Positions 54,521 through 64,000 of a stretch of 64,000 nucleotides of DNA are shown piece after piece. The DNA lies in assembly GCA_009760885.1 (NCBI GenBank), contig CM019702.1, positions 53,047,282 through 53,111,281 on the forward strand, read 5' to 3'. The position numbers and the translations under genes are program-made. The notes below the pieces were generated by a model. It was not told where the DNA came from, did no database searches, and was given only the letters and a program-made list of their open reading frames with translations. Source of the stretch: Achatina immaculata (lineage: Eukaryota; Mollusca; Gastropoda; Stylommatophora; Achatinidae). Numbering within the stretch: position 1 is the stretch's first letter; each line of letters begins with the position of its first letter.

Positions 54521-56394
54521 TTTTTCCTCACATTACTTACTTCCTCTGCCACGTTGTAAAACTACACCATGCACCTCTGTCTATCTTTCTCACTCCCTCT
54601 ATCGCTGTGTAAAACTGTACCATACACTTCTAACTATCTCTGTATATCGTTGCAAATTCGGCAGATGAGCAACTAATTGAATCAGAGAAATCTCATTATG
54701 ATTCTAACAGAAGCAGTATCAATTAAGAAGTTCAGGCTATAATTAGTCCTATATTGTGTGTTATCCTCTATTTTTACTAAAAATAATGGAACAAAAATGT
54801 AGGAGTAGAAGTCGTCAATCTAAAATTCAAGAACGTACAATTTTACTAGACACTGCATGTAATAGATTGACTATTTATAATTTTAAGGCACCCCTGAAAT
54901 AGTATTGGCGCCAACTGAAATGGTTTTCTACTGGTTTGATCATTGTCTACTTGTGGAGTACAGTTTGAACTTATACATTTCTTCTTGTTGTTGGTGTTCT
55001 AACAATCACCTAATTTTCTATATTATACACTGAGAAAATACAACAAGACCCAGGCTTCCAACTCCACAAAATAATACAAATACAACAGCTTAACATAACT
55101 TGGCAGTCTTCCAACCAAAACAACTGGTCAACATTGAGAATTCCAACAAAGCCAATTGATGTAGTATTTCATCAGACCACGCACATTTATTAATGGACAA
55201 AATGAGAGTGAAATCATGAATGATGGAAACATAGCCATCAGGCTGAACAAGAATTACATTAACAGTGCCCGGCGTGAGTGAAATCTACGCCATATGGGCG
55301 AGAACCTTACAATGTACTATGCACAAAAAAATCAATACTTACAACATTACCAACAAAACCTCAACCAACACAGAGAAAAAACTGATTCTTCCATCTCACT
55401 ACCAACAAATTGCCAATGGTAGAAACTCTTCCTAAACGAGATTCCAATCTGCAATAAAACTACTAAAATTCTTCCTACATCACAAACCAAATAAACTCCT
55501 GCTACAACAAACAAGTAAGGCTCTCTCTACCACATACTAGAGTCAATCACACAACCTTTCTCTAACACATTCTGACCAAAAACTAACTTTCTCGGCCCAT
55601 GCATACCTCCCGCTCAACTCAACCACGTGACTTCGAATTTTCTCGAACCACGTGCTTGGCACACGGTGATGAGTTGTGGTCTACCAGACCACAACTACAG
55701 GGTTACACACACTCTGTACAGAATTGTTATTCTGTTACATGCATTGCCGTTATATTTCCTACTTACTTTTGCAACCTGCCGTTGTATTTGAAAGAAATGA
55801 ATTATTGTGATTTTTGTTTCATTTCTGCTTCTGTAAAGCAACTAACCTCCCCATCTCAATGCCATTTGATGTATCTTTTTTTTTCTTATTATTCCAATAT
55901 TTTTACGGATTAAAAAAAAAATTCTTTCAGTGCTTTCCCAATAATCTGTGTCAACATTTTCCTTTAGAGCCCTCTGAGTGCACTTCCTATGTTACTACTT
56001 TCTGTGATTATGATCTCGTATAAATAAATATTTAGATGCAGGTTATGTTATGTAAATTACGTGTATTATGAATACAGAATATGTTATCCGATATGTGGAA
56101 CAATTTATTTACTGTGAAGCTTTATCTACATTAGCTGCAAGATAAGAACATTACCTCATTCCATAATGAGCAAACAACAGATAATTCGTTGTAAATTTAC
56201 AAGAAAACATCAGAAACATGAAAATGTACCCGAATATCAGATATCTAAATTACCATTCTATAATGGAACTACAATTTCGTATCTCGTATGTGCAGTTATT
56301 CGACCGCCGTGTAAAATCCGGGGAAATGTGTGTGCATAAAAGTGCGCATACCAGTAGCATAAATCTGCATATTTACATTTCTTAAAAGATATAC
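54521..56394. other. No gene seen
   Basis: A/C-rich and AT-rich sequence. The open frame 55599-55913 has no recognisable domain. No repeat family was recognised here. Confidence 0.45.
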
Positions 56395-56597
56395 ACCAAA
56401 AAAGATGGACACCACAGGGGAACAGAAGTAAGGGTAGACCAAAAGAGACATGGAGAAGAACAACAGAGAGGATGTTGAGCAATAGAGGGCTCACCTGGGC
56501 AAGAGCATAAAAAATTCAAAGGACAGGCATTTGTGGAAAACCCTTGCGGAAACCCCATGTGCCCTGGGCACTTAAGGTTCAGAGAGAGAAAAGATAT
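56395..56597 (+). mobile_element. RTE-type LINE C-terminal fragment (family R3)
   Basis: Encodes KMDTTGEQK-type sequence in one frame and WTPQGNRSKGRPKETWRRTT in the correct frame, with the same tail as 46515-46735 but ending gggcacttaaggttcagaga. It is 5'-truncated. Confidence 0.7.
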
Positions 56598-56617
56598 AGC
56601 CGGTCTTAAAGAAAAAT

Positions 56618-56850
56618 TCCTACTGAAAAGAGTAATAGAAAAAATATCATGCTTTCGTAATCTTGGCATACAGTACCTGCTGAAAAGAGTAATAGAAAAA
56701 AATATCATGCTTTCTTAGTATTGGCATACAGTACCTACTGAAAAGAATAATAAAAAAAAATATCATGCTTTCTTAATCTTCGTATACAGTACCTACTGAA
56801 AAGAGCAATAGAAGAAATATCTTGCTTTCTTAATCTTGGCATACAGTCGG
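56618..56850. repeat. About 58-bp tandem repeat, 4 units
   Basis: Units start tactgaaaagagtaatagaa (or ctgctgaaaagag) at about 56620, 56679, 56737 and 56796, each ending ttggcatacagtacc or a variant. It directly follows the R3 LINE tail. Confidence 0.9.
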
Positions 56851-57099
56851 AAAACCAGAAGATGTTTTAAAGATTAGATAATATAGCAAAATTTCCTACC
56901 TAACAAGGTGTACTTTTCCTTTGTTTCTATGAATTATAAAATCGCTTAAGAAGTTACTGCAGTAAGTTTTTAGCATTGACTAGAAACTATCTATTAAAAT
57001 AGACAGGATAATTCTTGTGTAATTTTCTACTTAGTTTTCAAAAACCCTTTAGTTTATACGTACTTTTTTTTTTAGAAAAGTAATCCTGGAACCATGTCA
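56851..57099. other. No gene seen
   Basis: AT-rich spacer. Confidence 0.4.
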
Positions 57100-57565
57100 T
57101 CTGCATATCTTAAATTATTGATGGCGCGGTACCGATAGCCTAAAGCGATGGAGAGCTACACGACTTGGTAGGCAAAATAGTAGTAACAAGGGAAAAGAAA
57201 GGACATAGGTTAAATAATAAGAAGACAGAAGTCATGGTCATATCCAAGAAAGAAACACCAGCAAAGGGTAGAATCAAATAGAAGGCACACAATTAAAGCA
57301 AGAGGACAAGTTCGAGTATTTAAGAACAATAATAGCACAAGAATAACTAACTGAATAACACAAGATGGAAGGTACGAAACAGAAATAAGGAGCTGAAAGC
57401 CCATGCCAAGACTGCATTAATGGAAATGTAAAACATACAATGCAATAAAGCTCTGTCAATGAGCAACAGAAAGAAGGTTATTCAGCTTTACATCAAACTC
57501 ATATTATTATGTGGTTGCGAAGAATGGATGATAACAAAGAAAACCGAGATTTGTAATAGGTCACG
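57100..57565 (+). mobile_element. RTE-type LINE fragment (family R2)
   Basis: Reads NKKTEVMVISKKETPAKGRI, RNRNKELKAHAKTALMEM, ALSMSNRKKVIQLYIKLILL and CGCEEWMITKKTEI with stops between them. This is the same RT-thumb segment as in the R2 copy at 35915. It ends without a tail, close to the next LINE, which faces the other way. Confidence 0.65.
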
Positions 57566-57589
57566 GGATAACTATTTACAATCAGTCAG

Positions 57590-58435
57590 TAGGTCACTTA
57601 CATGTCCCTTGAGAAAATTTGCCTCCCTAACAGCACTCCTGTAGGCCTCTCGGTTGTAAGCAAGATGTCTTGCTGCTGATGCGTTCATACGCAGATCGTC
57701 AATGGTGTCTTGGAGACATCTTCGCCTTGGTCTTCCTCTTTTTTCTTTTTCCCATTATGTACCCTTCCAAAATGACTTAACTAAATTATCATAACGATTA
57801 ATATGTCCAAAATATTTAAGTTTCCTCTGTTTAATCTTTCTTACTAAGCAAACGTTTTCAATATTAAGTTATTAAGTTATTGTAGTATGGATATATTTGT
57901 TATTTTTTTGTCCATGATATGTGAAGGACTCTTCTGTAGCCTTTACATTGGAAGGCATTTATGTGTTTCTCAGCTGTTTTGTTAAGTGCCCAGTTCTCAC
58001 AGGCACATGTGGCAATGGGAAAGATACATTCCCTTAAAAATATTATTTTTGTAGTTCTGTCCGTTACTCTCCACAACTTCTTTAGTTGGTTTACTTTCTG
58101 TCCTTCTTTAAATTTCCCTCATTGTATCTCCATTATTAGTTAGTAGTGATCGAAGATATTCAAAACTCTCCATTTCTTCCAAATTTTCCTCTTGATACAT
58201 ATATCCGTTACCTTGTTTGTTTTGTCAGTTGTCATCAATTTAGGTTTCTTCATATTAAGATAGAGGTTTTGTTCTTCGCTGTTCTTACCGACTGACATAC
58301 TTATTTTCCCCATTCCTTTTTGTAATGTGGACAGCAATACTGTGTTATCAGCATATCTAATCTCTGGTATTTCATAACCTCCAATTGTTCTTGTTGTTTG
58401 GGTTTCTATATATATTTCCAGAAGTTAGTTTACCA
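57590..58435 (-). mobile_element. RTE/BovB-type LINE fragment (family R1) abutting GPCR C
   Basis: On the minus strand, from the 5' side: IPEIRYADNTVLLSTLQKGM, NSEEQNLYLNMKKPKLMTTD, then MREI-like and C-terminal blocks with many frameshifts, to catgtaagtgacc at the 3' end. Its right edge touches the stop codon of GPCR C, leaving that gene without the 3' flank seen in locus B. Confidence 0.75.
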
Positions 58436-59020
58436 TTACTTACAGATGATATTATTAAATGCATCTCTGTATTTAATACTCATGTGATAATATATAAAAA
58501 TATTAGAAGATGAATTGATGCATTCTAGCAGAATTGATATACCAGCTATAATCATGCCTACATTCATGTATTTGCCATAAATATTTAATTCTGGTTCTAA
58601 ACCAATAATAAAAAGACTTATTGACATGGGAACGAAGCAGGAGATAAACAGTGTAGAAATCATAACAACCATCTTTGACACCCTCTGGCTGCGGATATTG
58701 GCATCACTTTGTGAAGTTACCGCAGACAAATTTCTCCACTGTGTTCTTTTACGCAGACTAAATACCAATATTATGGTACATACTATAACGATAACATATG
58801 CAGTTAAAGGTAAGACGAAACTGTTGACTGCAAACGAAACTTTCTCAACATCGTCTTTGTCCGGAGATGAAACCATTCCAAGAATTGTTTTGTTTCTTCC
58901 TGGAGAGAAGACCATGTCAAGTCTGTTGACCACGTACACCGGAGCTTCGCTGAAAGTCAGGGCTATGTACACACCGGCTACGACGGCAAATAATCGTTTC
59001 GGAGGGAGGATTATTTTAAT
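58436..59020 (-). CDS. GPCR C exon 3 (TM4-TM7)
   Basis: 585 nt including TAA, acceptor ctttttccag. The reading frame equals that of locus B throughout. Confidence 0.9.
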   Translation of the reverse strand: MKIILPPKRLFAVVAGVYIALTFSEAPVYVVNRLDMVFSPGRNKTILGMVSSPDKDDVEKVSFAVNSFVLPLTAYVIVIVCTIILVFSLRKRTQWRNLSAVTSQSDANIRSQRVSKMVVMISTLFISCFVPMSISLFIIGLEPELNIYGKYMNVGMIIAGISILLECINSSSNIFIYYHMSIKYRDAFNNIICK

Positions 59021-61751
59021 CTGGAAAAAGTGAAATAATAAAAAGGAAGCACTTTAATCCAGTTTCTGCATAATAAACAGTATTAATCACATATACACGG
59101 TAAGAAATAAAATCCCGTTTCCGTGCCATTAAGGCAGACTGGGGATATGGTGTTATGGTTGTCTTTCCACGATCTTCGGCACATGGAAGTGCGATTTCAC
59201 ATACATTTAACTCTTAAATTTTAACTCTGTTTAAGTCTTAAATGAAATAAGAACATAATTACTCGCATTTGCTGAGACATTTTTCGTGTAAGAATCATAC
59301 GTTATTTAACGATATATGCAGTATTTAATTATAAAATGATGTTCCCCACATATATGATACATGGAATCATTAATTTTTTTTTACCCCAGCTGAAATATTT
59401 CTCTGTCTCTTTGTTGCTGCTGTTAGCTGATAAAACGGCTGACTGCTTTGAACTTTTGTGCAAGAACTAAAATAGAGTAGTTTTAATAAATGGGCACAGA
59501 GAAATCACCGTTTTATTTACCCTTCTCAGTTACACTAATCCCTATCTCTTTTCTAAAAGTCAGTTTCTCCGGCAAAATCCTGGCTCTGTTTTCCATGGCT
59601 TAGTCTAGAGTAGGGCCTCGAGGTAATCATTGTTTATCAGTATTGTTTGCTGCTACATAATGACATTGTATTTCCTGGTTTACTAATACAACGTCAGCAC
59701 ACTGCATACTTATGACGTTCTTCACTAATGTTGTAACAGGAAATCTGAATCGCAGATGGTGAGACCATTTGTAGGTTATAGCAAATACAACTTTGAAAGA
59801 AGTTAAATACGGAAATGTTGGTTCTAACCTTTAATGGCGCCATTATACACAGACATCTCTCCAGTGTGATAACCGCTGTGATCCATATTGACACGCGATT
59901 AAATGTAACATGTGGCACGGCAATCACCAGATAATACACTCCCAATACGTCGAAAGGCAGATCTGCTGCGTTGACTGCCGGCATCAGAGAGATGTTTGTA
60001 AATAGTATTGAAACGAGACAACAAAGGTCGGAGACTGCAAGACCTAGATATAAACAGAAAAGTAGCTTAATGTATGCTTTAATAAGACATTTGCTCACAC
60101 AAAGCAGATATAAATAAACGCTTTATTACACTATAAAGAGTAAAAGAAATTAAACTTTATTGTCAGATCAACAATTTACACTACAAATGTATATTCCTCT
60201 TTGGTGTAAAGTCGTCTTTGCTTACGCCGGGATGTCTTCGAAGCTTATGCCCAGTCGAAGCTCAGGCGAGGTCAGCAGACGAGGTTCTAACGTGACAACT
60301 CTTTAGTCTGCGTGCTGGAGTTGTCTGTCTTGGTTGCGAATACGTGAAACACAATATTTTACATTTCATTTGAAGAAAGCAGTAGCAGTACACAGTACTT
60401 AACAGAATATCATAAGCAAAGTGTAAACTTTACAAAAAATGATGTTTGTATTTTCATTTAGATTCAGATGTAGGATGAATGATAAACTAAAGTGGTGGAT
60501 GCTGCTAATTTTTTTTTTCAAATTAGTCCAGTCAATAATGAAAAAAAAAAAGAAAATATGTTGCTAATGTTGCCGATACCTCTCCTCCAACCCTCACAAC
60601 ATTACATACAGTGGCGGTAATTCAGAACTGTTTTCAATGCATGAGAAAAGATCTGTTGTGGAGTGCAAAAAAAAAAAAAAAGTCCCGAGACCATCACAGA
60701 AGCTCCCCTTCTTTCCTCCCCCCCCCTCCCCCACAAGGAGTGGTCGTTCAGAAAATGGTCGTTTACAATTCTGACGCTAGAAATAAACTAGAGACTCCAG
60801 ATTAAGATAATCCCGATAATAAGAGGATTGGGGAAGGGCCCTCTGGATCAGCTCCCATAGGTCTGTGAGTTGCTGATTTCTTACTGCTTCGCGAGGCTGA
60901 CAGCTCAAATGTTAAAGTCCGTAGCTTTCCACACGCCCTATCTGTTTGTTCGGTGGATTTCGGTATGCTTTCACATATTACTGTGACCAACTCCTTGACC
61001 ACACTCTGCGCTTGTTTAGAGCGTCGCGCTTGAAGATTTTGTATGACACACCTTGAGGGAAGCACAAACATCAGCCATTCTTGCTGCCCATTAAAAGACG
61101 GTACAAGAGTGTATCTTCCACTTTACTGCCTTAACCATTGTCACCGTATTCCATAGTGTCACCGCGAATTTATAGCTGTTCATGGGTCACTGTTTCCCAT
61201 GTCTGATGTTTTTGCCATATCCAGCACGAGGCGTCCGCAGTTTCTGCAAGAATTTTCAGTGCGTGTATTTTTGCTTGTTCTTTCGTGCCCAGAAGTTTGC
61301 ACCTGTCGCACTCCGATGTCGTCACAAATACTCTTTCCCCCACCGCTACAGCAACCACTCTAGATTTTGTCACATTCCTTACCTGTCTGACCAGATCATT
61401 ATACTTCGCACTCTCGATCATGTTGATCTATTCTGGACTATATATTAGAATACTAAAAGAGTAAATTAGATTTATTGACATTACACGAATATTTTAACTA
61501 AATGCTGTTCAGTAGCAAATGTTTTACTAATTTTGTTAAACCTTACCAAGTAGACTTATATTAATAGATTCCTTGAATCCTTGTTTTACAAAGCAAATGG
61601 TATTCATGATATTAGTCACAACCCCAGAAACGGCGATAGCTTGACACACTGTAGCGTAGATAACGTACACGTAAATTAATGTCGTTTGATTGTCCACATC
61701 TGAAGACACAGCATCAGCAGAGAAATTCTGCATCTCTATTTCAAAGTGGAT
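58436..61751 (-). CDS. Class A GPCR, gastropod chemosensory-receptor-like (locus C)
   Basis: Minus-strand exons 61751-61547 (ATG at 61733), 60043-59829 and 59020-58436; 987 nt coding, 328 residues, open throughout. Domains and intron phases are those of locus B: TM1 with VTNIMNTICF, TM2 LAVSDLCCLVSILF, ITLERCLCIMAPLK, TM6 CFVP, TM7 ECINSSSNIFIYYHM then SIKYRDAFNN. It differs from B at about 10 of the last 178 residues, clustered in TM5 and the C-terminal end, while the TM6-TM7 coding DNA is almost identical. The acceptor before the first exon is tttttcacag. The stop is TAA at the junction with LINE sequence, and no AATAAA of the locus B type follows, so the transcript 3' end must lie in LINE sequence. 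Expected membrane chemoreceptor; ligand unknown. Confidence 0.87.
59021..59828. other. GPCR C intron 2
   Basis: 808 bp, AT-rich, without mobile elements. It represents the pre-insertion form of intron 2 of locus B. Confidence 0.6.
59829..60043 (-). CDS. GPCR C exon 2 (TM2-TM3)
   Basis: 215 nt between tatctag and gttaga. Encodes LAVSDLCCLVSILFTNISLM to TLERCLCIMAPLK with the Trp of SIWITA intact. Confidence 0.9.
60044..61546. other. GPCR C intron 1
   Basis: 1503 bp. It has one 30-bp unit (61378-61407) where locus B has 16. On the minus strand, frames 61421-61170 (SAKYNDLVRQVRNVTKSRVV, ECDRCKLLGTKEQAKIHALK) and 61071-60802 (LPSRCVIQNLQARRSKQAQS) are open and partly conserved in locus B. Confidence 0.6.
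61547..61751 (-). CDS. GPCR C exon 1 (N-terminus, TM1)
   Basis: Starts MQNFSADAVSSDVDNQTT; donor gtaagg after 61547, phase 1. The 18-nt leader before the ATG matches locus B except for one base. Confidence 0.87.
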
Positions 61752-62052
61752 CTGTGAAAAAAAATAAGTGACTCACAAAATTCACTAAATTTTATATACA
61801 TCTTTTCTAAACATTTCTACAACGAAATGCGATGAAACTTTGTCTTTGTATTGATAGCGAGACATATGGACGACATAAATTGTTGAGCTTATAGTTGGAA
61901 ATGTACTGTAAAACAATAATACGATTATTGTAGATATTTGCAACATAAAGTGCATAAATCAATTCTTACAGAAAGCAATGTCTCTCTTGTAAGATCAGTT
62001 TTATAACTCGAAATATATAATAAACGTTTTACTTCTACACTGCATCACTTTG

Positions 62053-62290
62053 TGTGTAATTATTTGCTCATAACCCAAAGAACGCTCTTCTGTATGGCCC
62101 AATTATTTGCTCATAACCCAAAGAACGCTCTTCTGTATGGCCAAATTATTTGCTCATAACCCAAAGAACGCTCTTCTGTATGGCCCAATTATTTGCTCAT
62201 AACCCAAAGAACGCTCTTCTGTATGGCCCAATTATTTGCTCATAACCCAAAGAACGCTCTTCTGTATGGCCCAATTATTTGCATGGGGAC
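62053..62290. repeat. 43-bp tandem repeat, 5 units
   Basis: Unit is ttatttgctcataacccaaa followed by gaacgctcttctgtatggcc and caa. Locus B has one unit at 39785-39828, so this array arose in C. Confidence 0.95.
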
Positions 62291-62329
62291 GCCCATAGAA
62301 ACGTTAAGTTTCACCTTTTTTTTCTTATC

Positions 62330-62575
62330 ATGCTATAGAAAAGTCTTCATGTAGAAATTTCTGAAATATGAAAGAAGGAAGCTGTCGCACAATAAGTGAT
62401 TTAGCATAGTTTTGTATGCTTAGCCTTTCGAAAGATAATACATAAAGTACTTCAGACATGCGAGCAAATGACAAAAGTACGACTGTGACTCGAACCCTGG
62501 ACTCTGTTAAAACGAGCAATTGCATATCAAGAGAGTAAGCGTATTTATCCACTTGGCCATTGATGCATATTCAAA
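62330..62575 (-). mobile_element. tRNA-derived SINE upstream of GPCR C
   Basis: Orthologous in position to 39855-40130. The A box tggccaagtggataaat and a B-box-like ggttcgagtcaca are present on the minus strand. Confidence 0.6.
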
Positions 62576-62818
62576 AAAATGTGGTCGCTAGCCAAGTCTT
62601 TGATGCGTACAAGAAGAGGTGACACTCGGAGAATAATCGACCAAATTTCGTTACCATGACCTCGTTTCTTTCCTGGTATCATGTTTCCAGACACGGATCA
62701 AAGAATTGGCTATGAACATTTATTTTTGAAGATGTAAGATGGCGGAGTGGATACGTAGTCTGTACTCTAGTAGCTAACAGGCTGCTCCAACTACGGATTC
62801 CGTGTTTCAGTTAGAGGG

Positions 62819-62945
62819 ACTTCTATATGTTTTTGTTAAGACTTCTATACGTTTTAGTTAAGACTTCTATATGTTATAGTTAAGACTTCTATATGTTTTA
62901 GTTAAGAATTCTATATGTTCTAGTTAAGACTTCTATATGTTTTAG
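62819..62945. repeat. 22-bp tandem repeat, 6 units
   Basis: gacttctatatgttttagtt followed by aa, with single-base variants. Locus B has only a trace of one unit (ttttagtgattt). Confidence 0.92.
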
Positions 62946-63044
62946 TGCTTACCTCACACTTTTATTTCATGCCTTTCAATAGTCTAAAGGCTATGCACAT
63001 TTTGTGTTGCATAATATTAAAAGTACTAGATGACTATCTGCCAT

Positions 63045-64000
63045 TCATTCATTCACTTGCATGTCCCTTGCGGAAATTAGACTCCTAACAGCACTCTTGT
63101 AGGTCTCTCGGTTGTGAGCAAAGATAGCTTGCTGCTGATGCACCCATTTGCTGATCATCAACGATGTCTTGCAGCCATCTTCGCCTTGGTCTTCATCTCT
63201 TTCCTATCCCCATTATGTACCCTTCCAAAACGGTCTTCTCTAGATTATCATGATGTTTAATGTGTCTAAAATATTTAAGTTTTCTCTCTTTAATCCTCTT
63301 TACTAGCCAGGCTTCTTGAATATGAAGTTCTTGTAGTATGGATATATTTGTTCTTTTATGTCCATGATATTTGAAGAACTTTTATGTAGCATTTGTGTGT
63401 TTATCAGCTGTTCTGTTAAGTGTCCAGTTCTCACAGGCATAGATTGAGATAGGAAAGATGCATGCCCTTAAAAATCTTCTTTTTGTGGTTCTGTCTGTTC
63501 CTCTCCACAAATTATTTAGTTGTTTTATTTTCTGAAGAGAGATAAATGTTCTCCTTTTAATTTCCCTCATTGTATCTCCATTATTATTTAGTAGTGATCG
63601 AATATATTCAAAACTCTCCATTTCTTCTAATTTTCCATCACTGATACATATTTAAGCTGCCTTGTGTGTTTTGTCAGTAGTTATCATTTTATTTTTCTTC
63701 CCATTAAGATAGAGGTTTTGTTCTTCACTGTTCTTACGGAATGACATACTTTGGTGTTTTTTCCATTCCTTTATGTGTTGTGGACAGTAATACTGTGTCG
63801 TCAGCATATCTAATCTCTGGTATTTCATAACCTCCAATTGTTATGGCATCGTATTTTTTTTATCCACATCTTCCCTAACATTCCTCATTATATCTTCAGT
63901 ATACAAGTTAAATAAGTAAGGCGATAATATGCACCCCTAAAGGACCCCTTGTTTTTTGTCAAACCAAGTTTCACCATTTATTCTTACTGCTACCTGTTTG
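63045..64000 (-). mobile_element. RTE/BovB-type LINE (family R1), runs off the window
   Basis: The 3' end is at 63045-63080 with an (ATTC)n tail and tgcatgtcccttgcggaaat. On the minus strand going 5': WLQDIVDDQQMGASAAS-type C-terminus, MREIKRRTFISLQKIKQLNN, RRFLRACIFPISIYACENWT, LNGKKNKMITTDKTHKAA, IPEIRYADDTVLLSTTHKGM (catalytic ADD) and GCILSPYLFNLYTEDIMRNV. Frameshifts are present. This is the longest R1 copy here and shows the order RT palm, thumb, GRPR block, C-terminus. Confidence 0.82.

Larger units (their letters stand above)
61752..63044. other. 5' flank of GPCR C
   Basis: Paralogous to 39497-40470. Contains a 43-bp array, a SINE and a 22-bp array. The homology ends at ctatctgcca, where an R1 LINE tail starts. 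Confidence 0.55.

Noticed and set aside
55599..55913. 104-codon frame as a host gene
   Set aside because: No domain, no splice context and no repeat or paralogue support.
57590..58445. acttaca at both edges of the R1 LINE next to GPCR C as a target-site duplication
   Set aside because: Seven bases, and the left one can be part of the LINE 3' end itself (compare acttgcatgtccc at 63055).

Overview
This is a eukaryotic, AT-rich, intron-containing and very repeat-dense window, most likely from a heterobranch gastropod mollusc (sea slug or sea hare relative). The inference rests on three related class A GPCRs of the kind described as gastropod candidate chemosensory receptors, and on the mix of LINEs, Penelope-like elements, Helitrons, mariners, tRNA-derived SINEs and minisatellites. 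There are no operons, rRNA genes, genuine tRNA genes or CRISPR arrays. Family names were assigned by eye from translated motifs and no database was searched.

The only convincing host genes are three paralogous GPCR loci with one shared exon plan: exon 1 with TM1, a phase-1 intron, a 215-nt exon 2 with TM2-TM3 ending after the ERC motif, a phase-0 intron, and exon 3 with TM4-TM7. Locus A (+, 13312-23689) has a TGA in place of a Trp codon in exon 2, and part of that exon is tandemly duplicated, so it looks like a pseudogene. Loci B (-, 34760-39496) and C (-, 58436-61751) are open, each encoding 328 residues, and are close paralogues.

Layout. 1-4640: first copy of a segmental duplication (Penelope-like remnant, SINE, minisatellites). 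5079-7530: 1.2-kb tandem duplication, then a LINE 3' end. 11240-12640: SINE followed by a 39-bp minisatellite. 13312-23689: GPCR A, with introns holding a CR1/Jockey-type LINE, a decayed DDE transposon and a 47-bp minisatellite. 23841-25680: Helitron remnant. 26923-34265: second copy of the segmental duplication, with a mariner and a long 27-bp array. 34760-40470: GPCR B block. 40705-41553: non-autonomous Helitron. 41880-48005: LINE and Penelope-like fragments plus an 865-bp tandem duplication. 48005-54520: two Penelope-like elements in opposite orientation with a mariner inserted between or within them. 56395-58430: LINE fragments. 58436-63044: GPCR C block. 63045-64000: LINE running off the window.

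Two themes stand out. First, paralogous blocks repeatedly show a sequence present once in one copy and expanded into a tandem array in the other (21-, 22-, 30- and 43-bp units and a 222-bp duplication), so the direction of array birth can be read directly. Second, element boundaries can be resolved from paralogous empty sites, including a mariner in a Penelope-like terminal region, a LINE nested in a LINE with a 9-bp target duplication, and a mariner reduced to one terminal repeat in the other duplicate. I found no convincing new gene system. The least explained items are protein-like open stretches in intron 1 of GPCRs B and C, the Penelope-like hammerhead-like motifs, and a Helitron helicase motif amplified with (GA)n.
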